A DNA stretch of 64,000 nt from JAAZAI01 sp050942875 (GTDB lineage Bacteria > Verrucomicrobiota > Kiritimatiellia > RFP12 > UBA3636): NCBI GenBank assembly GCA_050942875.1, contig JBMNOD010000001.1, positions 1-64,000 of the forward strand, in the 5' to 3' direction. The notes beneath the pieces were generated by a model. It was not told the origin of the DNA. It did no database searches and saw nothing but the letters and a program-made list of their open reading frames with translations. The first letter of the stretch is position 1. Every line of letters starts with the position of its first letter. This document shows positions 36,720 through 45,904 of this stretch, piece after piece. Both the position numbers and the translations under genes were made by a program.

Positions 36720-38179
36720 GCCTTGGGCTTGAGCTGGGGGAAGAGGATGACGTCGCGGATGGCGTCGGCGCCGGTGAGCATCATGACGAACCGGTCGATG
36801 CCGAGGCCGAGGCCGCCGGCGGGCGGCATGCCGGCTTCGAGGGCGGCGATGAAGTCTTCGTCGATCTTCTCGACTTCGTCGCCCGCCTGGTTGGCGAAGG
36901 CTTCGCGCTGGGCGAGGGGGTCGTTCTGCTCCGTGTAGCCGGGGCAGAGTTCGCGCCCCGCCACGACGAACTCGAAGACGTCCGCCAGCGCGGGGTCGTC
37001 GGCGCAGGCTTTGGCGAGCGGGATGAACTGGCGCGGGACGCGGGTGACGAAGGTCGGCTGGAAGAGGGTTTTTTCGATGAGCTTGTCGTAGACTTCGTGC
37101 GTGACGAGGAGGTGGTCCCAGGCGGGGTCGCAGTCCACGCCGGCGGCTTCGGCGGCGGCGCGGGCGTCGTCGGCCGGGCGTTCGAACCAGTCGGCGCCCA
37201 TGTGCTCGCGGACGAGGTCGTGGTAGGCCACTTCGCGGTAGGGCGGGGTGAAGTCGAGGACGCCGTCGCCCAGGGGGATCTGGCGCGTGCCCAGGACCTT
37301 GTCGCAGACGTGCGGGATCATCCCTTCGAGGATGGCCTTCATGGAGAGGCGGTCGCCGTAGGCTTCGTAGATTTCGAGGACGGTGAATTCGGGGTTGTGG
37401 GTGCGGTCGAGGCCTTCGTTGCGGAAGTTGCGGTTCATCTCGAAGATCTTGTCGAAGCCGCCGACGAGCAGGCGCTTGAGGTAGAGCTCCGGGGCGATGC
37501 GCATGTACATCGTGCAGTCGAGGGCGTTGTAGTGCGTCATGAACGGCCGCGCGGCGGCGCCGCCCGGCTGGGGCTGCATCATCGGCGTCTCGACTTCCTG
37601 GAAGCCGAGGCCGTCGAGGTAGTTGCGGATTTCGCGGACGATGGCGATGCGCTTGTTGAAGCGGTCGCGCGATTCGGGGTTGGAGACGAGGTCGAAGTGG
37701 CGCTGGCGGTAGCGGTCTTCGACGTCCTGGAGGCCGTGGAACTTCTCGGGCGGCTGCTGGAGCGCCTTGGCGAGGAGGGTCCATTTCTCCACGCGGATGC
37801 TCGGTTCGCCGGTGCGGGTGGTGAACAGCTCGCCTTCGACGCCGACGTGGTCGCCGAGGTCGATGAACTTGAAGGCGTCGAAGCCTTCGTCGCCGAGGTG
37901 GTTCTTGTTGATGAAGAGCTGGATGCGGCCGGTGCCGTCGCGCAGGTCGGCGAAGACGGTCTTGCCCATGTTGCGGACGGACATGACGCGGCCGGCGGCG
38001 CGCACCGCCTGGTGTTCGGCGAAGGCGGCGTGGATGTCGGCGACGCTGCCGGTGCGCTTGAAGGCGGCGCCGAAGGGCTTGTGGCCGCGGGCTTCGAGCT
38101 CGGCGAGGTTGGCGAGGCGCTGCTGGCGGTATTCGTTGGGGGAGGGGCGCGCTTCGGCGGGGGCGGGGGATTCGGGCAT
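36716..38179 (-). CDS. lysS: Lysyl-tRNA synthetase, class II
   Basis: This 487-residue enzyme charges tRNA-Lys. An N-terminal OB-fold anticodon-binding domain (about 50-160, AGRVMSVRNMGKTVFADLRDGTGRIQLFI) precedes the class II core. The core has motif 2 (FEMNRNFRNEGLDRTHNPEFTVLEIYEAYGD) and motif 3 (GLGLGIDRFVMMLTGADAIRDVILFPQ). The start MPESPAPAEARPSPNEYRQQRL gives family length. It lies 32 bp after nrdJ. Confidence 0.96.
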   Translation of the reverse strand: MPESPAPAEARPSPNEYRQQRLANLAELEARGHKPFGAAFKRTGSVADIHAAFAEHQAVRAAGRVMSVRNMGKTVFADLRDGTGRIQLFINKNHLGDEGFDAFKFIDLGDHVGVEGELFTTRTGEPSIRVEKWTLLAKALQQPPEKFHGLQDVEDRYRQRHFDLVSNPESRDRFNKRIAIVREIRNYLDGLGFQEVETPMMQPQPGGAAARPFMTHYNALDCTMYMRIAPELYLKRLLVGGFDKIFEMNRNFRNEGLDRTHNPEFTVLEIYEAYGDRLSMKAILEGMIPHVCDKVLGTRQIPLGDGVLDFTPPYREVAYHDLVREHMGADWFERPADDARAAAEAAGVDCDPAWDHLLVTHEVYDKLIEKTLFQPTFVTRVPRQFIPLAKACADDPALADVFEFVVAGRELCPGYTEQNDPLAQREAFANQAGDEVEKIDEDFIAALEAGMPPAGGLGLGIDRFVMMLTGADAIRDVILFPQLKPKA

Positions 38180-38211
38180 GGCGGGTTGGCTTTCTCGCGG
38201 GATCGGCGCGT

Positions 38212-40458
38212 TTAGAGGATGTCGCACTTGCCGCCGCCGCAGGCGACGGTCTGGGTGAGGGTGGTGTTGTCCTGGAACTCCTCCATGAACATGTAGTCCA
38301 CCCGGGTGTTGGTGCGGTGGATGTCGTCCCAGAGCTTGCAGTTGTTGACGCGCTTGAGGCAGCGCGTCATCTTGAGCAGGTCGCCGCCGAAGTAGTTGGC
38401 GGCGAACTTGCGGGCGCGCTCCATCCAGGCGTGCTTGGCGGCGAATTCGTCGATCATGGCGCGGGCGACCTTGGCGCTGGTGCCGGCCGGGATTTCGGGC
38501 GACTGGCTGAAGTCGGCGGCGGCGCGGCCGAGGATGGCGTCGCAGGCGGTCCAGAGGTTGCCGTCGAAGGCTTCGATGGCCTGCTCGATGATGCCGGAGG
38601 CGTACATCGCGCCGTCGCCGTAGTGCTCGATGAGCTCGGCGGTGGTGGGGACGGAGCAGAACGGCGCCTGCGGGTAGTCGAGGTCGCCGCCGTCGGGCAG
38701 CAGCGAGATGCCGGCGAAGGCGTCGCGGTTGTCGTAGATGTACTGCTCCACGACGTCCCACTCGCTGTCGCGCACGTTGATGGTGTTGGAGACGTTGTGG
38801 CTGAGCCAGGGCCGGGCGCAGCGCTCGGGGACCTTGCCGGCGTCGATCCAGTTGTTCTTGGTGACCTTGACGTGTTCGAGGAGTTCGATGGCGTCGATGT
38901 CGTTCTTGGTGATGGCGTCGGGGCCGGGCTCGATGCAGAAGATGAGCGAGACGTCGGTGCCGTTGGGGTTCCAGACGGACTTCTCGACGGAGAGCGGGTT
39001 CTGCGCGCGGTAGAACTCCACCATCAGCTCGTCCTCGTTGGCCTGGGCGCGGCGGAAGTAGCGGCGGGCGTGGTGCGGGTGGATGCCGGAGCTGGTGCCG
39101 AGGATGCAGGAGGTGGAGCCGGCGGGCTTGACGCACGTGGCGCGGGCGCAGGGGTTGATGCCGATGCGCGCGGCGACGGCCTCGTTCGTCTCGAGGATGA
39201 CCCTGGCGGCCTGGCGCTGGAGCTCGGGGTCGAAGGCGATGGCGGGGTGCTCCATCATGCCGGTCATCGAGACGCCCAGCAGCGCCTCGCGCCTGGCGAT
39301 TCGCTCGCTGACGGGGCCGAGGTAGTCGAAGCGGGTGTAGTCGGCCTGGAGGGTGCCGAGGATGGCGGCGAGGCGGGCGGCGTTCATGAACTTCTCGGGC
39401 GTGGTCGCCTTGCCCATGTTGATTTCGCAGAGGTTGCAGAAGGCGAAGCCGCTGACGCCGTCGATCTGCGGGTAGAGGCCGATTTCGACGCAGGGGTTGA
39501 ACGTGGCCTCGAGGTCGTCGGTCCAGACGAACCCCGGCTCGCCGAACTCCTTGACGGACTTCATGAGCCTGGCGAACTGCTCGCGGGTCGTGCCGTCGCG
39601 CAGGAGCATGGCGGAGTTGTTGGAGCGGGCGCGCTGCGGGTTTTCGATGAACCAGTTGCCCGTCTTCGCCGTGGCCATCAGCTCGTCGTCCGGCGAGAAG
39701 AGGCAGATGCAGGCGCTGCGCCGGACGCCGCCGGAGAGCACGGCGTCCGAGGCGTGCATGAGGATGTCGTAGGCGTCGATGGAGCGCATCTGGACCGGCT
39801 CGGGCGCGTCGGTGAGCTTGTCGAGCAGTTGGCGGATGACCTCGAGGCTGCGCTTGAGCGGCTCGGGGCCGGGGGCGCGGCCCATGCCGGAGGAGATCGG
39901 CGCGCCCTTGGGGCGGACGAGCGAATAGTCGAAGGTCACGAACTTGCCGGCGTACTCGGGGAACGGCTGGCCTTCGACGAAGTAGGCGGAGAGCAGCACC
40001 CCGAGCGAGTCGGCCCAGCCTTCGATGGTGTCGGGAATCTTGAAGACGACCTCCTCGCCATGCGGGCGGGCGATTTTGGGCAGCTTGGCGATGTGGTGCG
40101 TCTGCACCGAGAAGCCCACGCCCGCGCCGCAGAGCAGCAGCCAGAGCGACTCCTGGAAGAAGCGGGGGCGGTCGCAGTACGACGTCGTGCAGTTGTACAT
40201 GCGCGCGTTCTTCTTGAGGATGGGGTCGCCGCCGAACTGCATGGCGCGCTGGCTCCCGAGCATCAGCCGCTGGCGCATGCCCTCGCGCACCTCGGCGAGC
40301 AGGTCTTCGACGTCGATCCCCTTCGCCTGGAAGTGGCGGCGATGCATGTCGATGACGCGGTCCACGGCTTCCTCGTAGGTCTCCCGGCGGTTTTTTTGTG
40401 GAAGATAGCGGCTGTATTTGGACGTGAAGACATAATCCTGAAGCGCTTCGATGCTCAT
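38212..40458 (-). CDS. nrdJ: Adenosylcobalamin-dependent ribonucleotide reductase (class II)
   Basis: This 748-residue enzyme makes deoxyribonucleotides without oxygen using B12. It resembles the monomeric Lactobacillus-type RTPR in length. NCTTSYC (about residues 93-99) carries one redox Cys, FNPCVEIGLY...FCNLCEIN (about 318-345) holds the radical-site region, and the C-terminal ACGGGKCDIL has the CxxxxC pair that regenerates the active site. It needs a cobalamin supply; no cobalamin gene is in the window. AGGA precedes the ATG. A CTATATATAG dyad at its promoter suggests NrdR control. Confidence 0.92.
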   Translation of the reverse strand: MSIEALQDYVFTSKYSRYLPQKNRRETYEEAVDRVIDMHRRHFQAKGIDVEDLLAEVREGMRQRLMLGSQRAMQFGGDPILKKNARMYNCTTSYCDRPRFFQESLWLLLCGAGVGFSVQTHHIAKLPKIARPHGEEVVFKIPDTIEGWADSLGVLLSAYFVEGQPFPEYAGKFVTFDYSLVRPKGAPISSGMGRAPGPEPLKRSLEVIRQLLDKLTDAPEPVQMRSIDAYDILMHASDAVLSGGVRRSACICLFSPDDELMATAKTGNWFIENPQRARSNNSAMLLRDGTTREQFARLMKSVKEFGEPGFVWTDDLEATFNPCVEIGLYPQIDGVSGFAFCNLCEINMGKATTPEKFMNAARLAAILGTLQADYTRFDYLGPVSERIARREALLGVSMTGMMEHPAIAFDPELQRQAARVILETNEAVAARIGINPCARATCVKPAGSTSCILGTSSGIHPHHARRYFRRAQANEDELMVEFYRAQNPLSVEKSVWNPNGTDVSLIFCIEPGPDAITKNDIDAIELLEHVKVTKNNWIDAGKVPERCARPWLSHNVSNTINVRDSEWDVVEQYIYDNRDAFAGISLLPDGGDLDYPQAPFCSVPTTAELIEHYGDGAMYASGIIEQAIEAFDGNLWTACDAILGRAAADFSQSPEIPAGTSAKVARAMIDEFAAKHAWMERARKFAANYFGGDLLKMTRCLKRVNNCKLWDDIHRTNTRVDYMFMEEFQDNTTLTQTVACGGGKCDIL

Positions 40459-40619
40459 GATGTTCCTGTGGGCTTCTTGATTTTCGATGGGAAATAAAGT
40501 GTGGGTGGGCGCGCGGCTGCTTCCAGGTTCCCCGCGCTCGGTTCGAGGGCGCTGGAGCCGGAGGGTGGAACCTCGTCCGAACGCCATGTTCGGGAGAAAG
40601 GGTTTCGACCGCACAACCC

Positions 40620-40651
40620 CTATATATAGCGTATTCGCCCGCGCAAGTCCA
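40620..40651 (-). promoter_or_regulatory. nrdJ promoter with an NrdR-box-like palindrome
   Basis: TGGACT (complement of 40646-40651), a 17-bp spacer and TATATA overlap the perfect palindrome CTATATATAG (40620-40629), the core of the NrdR box. Only one box is clear. The rest of 40459-40836 has hairpins such as CCGAAC-GCCAT-GTTCGG but no gene. Confidence 0.5.
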
Positions 40652-40759
40652 CTACAAACATGCATTTTCCGGAAGATTTTTCCTAACTCACGCTGGGGCA
40701 ACGTCCTGCAATTTCTGTTGTTGCAAGGTGGAAGACGCGTTGTGTTTTGCATTTCCTGC

Positions 40760-40788
40760 TTGCGGACCATGCAGGGATGGAGTAATCT
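40760..40788 (+). promoter_or_regulatory. Possible promoter of the heptosyltransferase gene
   Basis: TTGCGG (40760-40765), a 17-bp spacer and TAATCT (40783-40788). No Shine-Dalgarno is seen before the gene's ATG. Confidence 0.35.
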
Positions 40789-40836
40789 AACCTCAACTCC
40801 ATCACGAACGCAACGCAATGCTGTGGCACACCATCC

Positions 40837-41871
40837 ATGCACCTCGAAAACATCCTTGTCATCAGTCCAAACTGGCTTGGCGACGCCGTCATGGCGATGC
40901 CGGCCGTGCAGCGGTTGAAAAAGAGCCGCCCGGACAGTCGCCTGGCCGTGCTTGCCAAGCCCGGCGTCGCCCCGCTCTGGTCGATGCACGAGGCCGCAGA
41001 TCAGGTGGTCGTCCTGCCCAAGGGCACGGCGGCGACATTCCGAATGGCAGCGCGGCTTCGGCAGCAGCGTTTTTCAACGTGCTTCATCCTGCCCAACTCC
41101 TTTCGCTCGGCGCTCATCCCCTTTCTCGCCGGCATTCCAGTGCGGCGAGGCACGGCATTCCACGGACGGCGGGCCATGGTCAACCAACGCGTTCGCCTGC
41201 CTGATGTCGATTCGCAGGGGGAGACCCTTCATCAGGCACGAGAGTACTTGACCTTGCTTTGCGGCACACCGGAGGGCGACCTTGCCGACACGGGCTTCCA
41301 TCCACCCTCGCCTCGTCTCCTTGATGATCTGCCCCAAACTGAGGGGCCGATGATCGGCGTCGTTCCGGGCGCGGCCCGAGGCGAGTCGAAGCGCTGGAAG
41401 GGATTTGCGGAAGCCATCAAGATTGTCCTGCGCAGCCTGCCCGCCAGCCGGGTTGTCGTCGCAGGCGCCCCAAATGAAATGGCGCTCTGCGCCGATGTGG
41501 CAGAGTCCATCGGCCCGGCGGCGATCAACGTCGCCGGGCGCACGTCGCTCCCGGAATTCGCATCCCTGCTCGGGAGCTGCCGGCTCGTGCTCTGCAACGA
41601 CAGCGGGGGCATGCACCTCGCGTCGGCGGCCGGCGTGCCGGTCGTCGCCATCTACGGGCTGACCGATCCCGACAAAACGGGCCCGATCGGCTCCAACGCC
41701 GTCGTGATCCGTGCCAAAGGCGTCCGACCTTCGCGACAGATTGCCCGCGAATGTCCCGTTGCCATTGCCGCTCTCGCGTCGATCCAACCAGAGGAAGTTG
41801 CGAAAGCCTGCCTTGAACGACTGAAAACGCCTCGCACGGGTGAAGCGCCTCCATCCGAACCCGAAGCCTGA
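40837..41871 (+). CDS. waaF: Family 9 glycosyltransferase, heptosyltransferase II-like
   Basis: This 344-residue protein matches ADP-heptose:LPS heptosyltransferase II. The N-terminus ILVISPNWLGDAVMAMPAVQRLKKSRPDSRLAVL and C-terminal half GVVPGAARGESKRWKGFAEA, CNDSGGMHLASAAGVPVVAIYGLTDPDKTGPIGS are WaaF motifs. It would add heptose to the LPS inner core on the cytoplasmic face of the inner membrane. No other core genes are adjacent. It is followed by queH after 3 bp. Confidence 0.85.
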   Translation: MHLENILVISPNWLGDAVMAMPAVQRLKKSRPDSRLAVLAKPGVAPLWSMHEAADQVVVLPKGTAATFRMAARLRQQRFSTCFILPNSFRSALIPFLAGIPVRRGTAFHGRRAMVNQRVRLPDVDSQGETLHQAREYLTLLCGTPEGDLADTGFHPPSPRLLDDLPQTEGPMIGVVPGAARGESKRWKGFAEAIKIVLRSLPASRVVVAGAPNEMALCADVAESIGPAAINVAGRTSLPEFASLLGSCRLVLCNDSGGMHLASAAGVPVVAIYGLTDPDKTGPIGSNAVVIRAKGVRPSRQIARECPVAIAALASIQPEEVAKACLERLKTPRTGEAPPSEPEA

Positions 41872-41874
41872 GCC

Positions 41875-42486
41875 ATGAAAAAGATCCTCCTTCACGCCTG
41901 TTGCGGCCCCTGCTCGACCCACTGCGTCGCCACTCTTCGCGATGCAGGATACGAACCGACGCTGTTCTATTCGAACAGCAACATCATGCCCCAAGCGGAA
42001 TACGACGTGCGGCTTGACTCGCTGCGTCGCTTCGCCCAGATCGCAAATGTGGCGCTCGTGGAGGATGTCCATGACAACGCTCGCTGGCTCGCTTGCATCA
42101 AAGGCCTGGAAAACGAACCGGAAAAAGGCGCACGTTGCCGCCTCTGCTACGGCTTCAATCTCCGTCGCGCCGCTGCGTTCGCTCTCGAAAACGCCTTTGC
42201 CGAGTTCACGACGACCCTGACCGTGAGCCCCCACAAGCCCAGCCCCCTCGTTTTCGCCGCGGGCGACGCTGCCGCCGCCGAGACGACGGGTCTGTTCAAG
42301 CCGACATTCCGCCATTTCGATTTCAAGAAAAAAGACGGTTTTCTTGACAGCGTCCGCCTCGCCAAAGAATACGGTCTCTATCGCCAATCCTATTGCGGTT
42401 GTCTTTTGTCACAAAAGATGTCACAAAAGATTTTTCGATCTGGCTTTTCATTGTCTGGGGTTTGTGGTAGACTGCAAGGCAATTGA
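41875..42486 (+). CDS. queH: Epoxyqueuosine reductase QueH
   Basis: This 203-residue protein catalyses the last step of queuosine synthesis in tRNA. It has HACCGPCST (Cys 9, 10, 13), GARCRLCYGFNLRRAA and YRQSYCGCLLS, the Cys sets that bind iron-sulfur or metal in QueH. This is the alternative to QueG. The last 20 or so residues (KMSQKIFRSGFSLSGVCGRLQGN) go beyond the usual end. Confidence 0.93.
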   Translation: MKKILLHACCGPCSTHCVATLRDAGYEPTLFYSNSNIMPQAEYDVRLDSLRRFAQIANVALVEDVHDNARWLACIKGLENEPEKGARCRLCYGFNLRRAAAFALENAFAEFTTTLTVSPHKPSPLVFAAGDAAAAETTGLFKPTFRHFDFKKKDGFLDSVRLAKEYGLYRQSYCGCLLSQKMSQKIFRSGFSLSGVCGRLQGN

Positions 42487-42519
42487 ACCCGCGTCACGCG
42501 TCAAGGAGGCACTCCAATC

Positions 42520-43710
42520 ATGAGCTATATCGATTTCAGAAAAATCGTCTCGCTGGCCGTTGCAGGCCTTCTCGCGTGCATGGCTCTTGCACAAGGCCTC
42601 ATCATCTGCCCCGACTGCTCGCATGAAGCCACAGGCGGAAACTTCTGCCAGCACTGCGGCGCAAGCCTCAAGAAGACCGAAGCCACGGCTTCCGATCGCT
42701 CCGTGGCAACGCCTGCTGCACCCGAAGCCGTTCCGGAGACGGCTCCCGAAGCACCCGGCGCCGCAGCAGCCGCACGTCTCGTCCGCGAAGATCTGCGCAC
42801 CGCTGCCGCCAGCTCCCCCACGACACCTGAAGGCGCCGCGCTTGCGCTCGCGGCGCTGACAAACGCCAAAGCCGTCTTCGCCGCCTTCCCCTCCCCCGAC
42901 CTGACCGAGACGGAGCGCCGTAGCATCCATGCCGGAATCGCCGCCGCGCGCAACGCACTTTTCTCGACCCGCATTTCCTGCCCACGCTGCAAGGGCTTGG
43001 GACAAGAGGACGACATCCGGGAGATCGCCGCGCTCGACGGCAAGTCGGTCACCATGAAAGCCGGTCGCATCGCCTGCCGCCGCTGTCGCGGTGCTGGAAT
43101 GATCGTCAAAGTCCGCCCCGTCTCCGAATTGCGTGCGATCATCGCTGCAGGGCGCCAACGTTTCGCCGACGCCTCACTCCTCGCCGGGCGCGTCAAAAAC
43201 GGCAATGCCTGGATCGTCCCCGAATTGGAAGCCTTGGCCACTGTAAAGCAACAGGCTTTGCTCCGGCGCAACAGCGCCGACCCCTGCGCGGAGTGCGCCG
43301 GCTACGGTCGAAACGAATGCCGCAATTGCCGCGGCGCGAGCGTCGTGGAATGCAGCAACCGCAACTGCCGAAACGGACGCATTGAAAACAAGCCCCAGCC
43401 GCGTACAGGCACGAACCAGGGACGCATCGAAGCGGCTGAAGGCTTGCGCTTCACGATCTGTCCGGACTGCAAGGGCCTCGGTGGAATTGCATGCGAAACC
43501 TGCGGCGGTTCCGGCGCTGAAGCCTGTTCGTCCTGCAAAGGTTCCGGCGAACGCAAGGCCTGTGCCAAGTGCCATGCCGAAGGCACGATCGCCTGCAGAA
43601 CGTGCAGAGGAACAGGCAAGGACAAGGCAGGACGCGATTGCCCCGCGTGCGGCGCGCAAGGCCTCGTGATCTGCACAACCTGCGGCGGAGACGGCTATGG
43701 AAGGCAATGA
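42520..43710 (+). CDS. Exported DnaJ-type zinc-finger protein with many CxxC repeats
   Basis: This 396-residue protein has a signal peptide or membrane anchor (residues 8-25), then a zinc ribbon CPDCSHEATGGNFCQHCG. An Ala/Pro-rich linker follows, and then about eleven CxxC motifs, most in CxxCxGxG form (CPRCKGLG, CRRCRGAG, CAECAGYG, CPDCKGLG, CETCGGSG, CSSCKGSG, CRTCRGTG, CTTCGGDG) like the DnaJ cysteine-rich domain but without a J domain. It may bind unfolded proteins or zinc outside the cytoplasm. AAGGAGG precedes the ATG. Its 3' end overlaps the Ser/Thr kinase by 14 bp, suggesting a joint role. Confidence 0.75.
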   Translation: MSYIDFRKIVSLAVAGLLACMALAQGLIICPDCSHEATGGNFCQHCGASLKKTEATASDRSVATPAAPEAVPETAPEAPGAAAAARLVREDLRTAAASSPTTPEGAALALAALTNAKAVFAAFPSPDLTETERRSIHAGIAAARNALFSTRISCPRCKGLGQEDDIREIAALDGKSVTMKAGRIACRRCRGAGMIVKVRPVSELRAIIAAGRQRFADASLLAGRVKNGNAWIVPELEALATVKQQALLRRNSADPCAECAGYGRNECRNCRGASVVECSNRNCRNGRIENKPQPRTGTNQGRIEAAEGLRFTICPDCKGLGGIACETCGGSGAEACSSCKGSGERKACAKCHAEGTIACRTCRGTGKDKAGRDCPACGAQGLVICTTCGGDGYGRQ

Positions 43711-45283
43711 CGCAGGCGGCATCAAGTTCGAGGGATACGACCAGCCCCAACGCATCGGGAAAGGCGGGATGGCCACGGTCTGGAAGGCGCGGCAGATCTC
43801 GCTCGACCGCTGGGTCGCGATCAAGGTGCTCTCCCCCGAGCAATGCAATTCGGACGAGGACATCGACCGCTTCCAGGCGGAGGCCCGCGCCGCCGCGCGG
43901 ATGAACCACCCGAGCATCGTCCAGGTCTACGACGCCTTCTACCGCAATGACCGCTTCTGCTTCGTGATGGAGTTCATCGACGGCCACACCGTCGCCGCCT
44001 GGATCGTCAAACGCGGCTACATTCCACAGGACGCCTGCCTCTTCGTGGCCGCCGGCGTCGCCGGCGCCCTCGGCTACGCGTGGGAACGCCAACGGCTCGT
44101 TCACTGCGACATCAAGCCCGACAACATCATGATCGACGTCGACGGCTCCGTGAAAGTGACCGACTTCGGCCTCTCCAAGAGCATGTTCACCTCGCAGGCC
44201 AGGCGCATGACGGAACAGGAGCACTTCGTCCTCGGAACACCGGCCTACATCTCGCCCGAACAGGCCGTCGGCTCCGAGGAACTGTTCATCCAGGCCGACA
44301 TGTATTCCCTTGGCGCGACACTCTACCACATGTCTACCGGGCGCCGACTCTTCCACGACCAATCAGGCGCCGACATGATGGAGGCGCAGGTCAACCTCCA
44401 GGACACGGATCCCTTCGACCTCAATTCACAGCTCTCGCCGTGCTTCTGCGATTTCCTTGAACGTCTCCTTTGCAAAAACCCCGAGGATCGCTACGACCGC
44501 TGGAGCGACGTCGTCGACGAAATCGAAAACCTCCGGCAGAATCGCCCGCTGAAACTGGGCGAAATCAATCCGAGCACCACCCGCAGCACATTGCGCCGCT
44601 CGCCGCTTCGCGATGCGGCGCGCGCAGAATTTCTCTCCCACGCCCAAGACGCCGCCGCGACATCGGCACCGGCAAGCACCCCAGAAGCCGTCCCCGCCAT
44701 GCCCCTCGGCGCGCCCAGTCCCGCGACAACGGGCGTACTCTCATCGTTTTCAGCTTCCGACTCGCCTAAAGCGCCTGTTCCGCCCCTTGCGACCCGGTTC
44801 ACCCCCCTCTTCTCGTCGAGGCCGTTCAAGGCCGTGTTCGCCGCCGCCGCCATCCTCTCCACGATTGCAGGCGCCGTCTGGATCGCCGTCAGCCAGCGCC
44901 GCGCATCAATCCAGCGCACGGCCCAGGCCACGGAGGCTGTCATGAGGGAGATCGAAAACCATCTCCGCATCAAGCCTGACGACTACACCGTAGCCATCGC
45001 ACGCTACCACGACCTGATGATCTCCCTTAAAAAACCGGCTCACGCCGACTTGCGGCAACAGATCAACAACCGCTATATGGAGCTGCGGAAAGATCGCGAA
45101 CAACATATTGAACGCGTTCTGAGCGATTTGCGAAAGGAAATCCGCCCCTACATCGAAGAGCGCCAGTTTGTCCGGGCCGCGGAGATCGTCCGCTCCTACA
45201 ACGGCCCCCTCGCCGAGGAGACGAAAAAAGACCGCGCCCAGATGGCGGACCAGCTCAACGAGCAGGCTCGGCGCTTCCGCTGA
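43697..45283 (+). CDS. Membrane Ser/Thr protein kinase (PknB-like)
   Basis: This 528-residue protein has a complete kinase domain (about 12-290): IGKGGMATVWKA, the ATP lysine 43, the catalytic loop HCDIKPDN (Asp 138), DFGLSKS (156-158 DFG) and GTPAYISPEQA. The residue before Asp 138 is Cys rather than Arg, so it is a non-RD kinase that may not need activation-loop phosphorylation. A Ser/Pro/Ala-rich linker, one membrane helix (about 378-398) and a helical extracytoplasmic region follow. The FHA-sigma54 activator at 3454-4821 could read its phosphorylation, by inference. It overlaps the zinc-finger gene by 14 bp and ends adjacent to the purN stop. Confidence 0.92.
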   Translation: MEGNDAGGIKFEGYDQPQRIGKGGMATVWKARQISLDRWVAIKVLSPEQCNSDEDIDRFQAEARAAARMNHPSIVQVYDAFYRNDRFCFVMEFIDGHTVAAWIVKRGYIPQDACLFVAAGVAGALGYAWERQRLVHCDIKPDNIMIDVDGSVKVTDFGLSKSMFTSQARRMTEQEHFVLGTPAYISPEQAVGSEELFIQADMYSLGATLYHMSTGRRLFHDQSGADMMEAQVNLQDTDPFDLNSQLSPCFCDFLERLLCKNPEDRYDRWSDVVDEIENLRQNRPLKLGEINPSTTRSTLRRSPLRDAARAEFLSHAQDAAATSAPASTPEAVPAMPLGAPSPATTGVLSSFSASDSPKAPVPPLATRFTPLFSSRPFKAVFAAAAILSTIAGAVWIAVSQRRASIQRTAQATEAVMREIENHLRIKPDDYTVAIARYHDLMISLKKPAHADLRQQINNRYMELRKDREQHIERVLSDLRKEIRPYIEERQFVRAAEIVRSYNGPLAEETKKDRAQMADQLNEQARRFR

Positions 45284-45904
45284 TCAGGACAGAATGCGGA
45301 CGCGCCGTCCTTCGACGCGAAGGCGCCCCGCCGCCAGCAGCCGCAGCGCTTCGGGATACGCCTCGTGCTCCTGCTCCTGGATGCGGGCGTGGAGCGACTC
45401 CGGCGTGTCGTCCTCGAACACCGGCACGGCGCGCTGGAGGATGATCGGCCCGGTGTCCGTCCCGGCGTCCACGAAATGAACCGTGCAGCCCGCGACCTTG
45501 GCGCCGTAGTCGAGCGCCTGCTGCCATCCGGCGATCCCCGGGAACGCGGGCAGCAGCGCGGGATGGATGTTGAGCACGCGGTTGGGGAAGCGGGCGAGCA
45601 GCCGCGGCTTGACGATGCGCATGAAGCCCGCCAGCACGACGACCTCGGCGCCGCGCGCCTCGAGATGCTCGATCACGCGCAGCTCGGCCTCGCCGTCGAG
45701 CTTCGTCTTGAACGGCGCGGGGTCGATGTACGCCCCGTCCAGCCCATGCCGCTCGGCGCGGCGCAGGATGCCGGCGTCCGGCACGTCGGCGACGACGCCG
45801 ACGATCCGCGCGTCGAGCGCGCCCGCCTCGATCGCATCCTGGATGGATTGCATGTTCGAGCCGGAGCCGGAGCCGAGGACGGCGATTTTCAGCGTCTTGC
45901 TCAT
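45284..45904 (-). CDS. purN: Phosphoribosylglycinamide formyltransferase
   Basis: This 206-residue enzyme transfers formyl from 10-formyltetrahydrofolate to GAR in purine synthesis. VLGSGSGSNMQSI, VVLAGFMRIV, the catalytic NIHPALLPAFPG and GCTVHFVDAGTDTGPII with the catalytic Asp are present. Its ATG overlaps the metY stop (ATGA). It is the last gene of the fabZ-lpxA-secretin-metY-purN operon. Confidence 0.96.
   Translation of the reverse strand: MSKTLKIAVLGSGSGSNMQSIQDAIEAGALDARIVGVVADVPDAGILRRAERHGLDGAYIDPAPFKTKLDGEAELRVIEHLEARGAEVVVLAGFMRIVKPRLLARFPNRVLNIHPALLPAFPGIAGWQQALDYGAKVAGCTVHFVDAGTDTGPIILQRAVPVFEDDTPESLHARIQEQEHEAYPEALRLLAAGRLRVEGRRVRILS

Noticed and set aside
40459..40836. Cobalamin riboswitch ahead of the B12-dependent reductase
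   Set aside because: The leader has several hairpins, but I find no B12-box-like conserved core (such as GCCACTG) on the minus strand.
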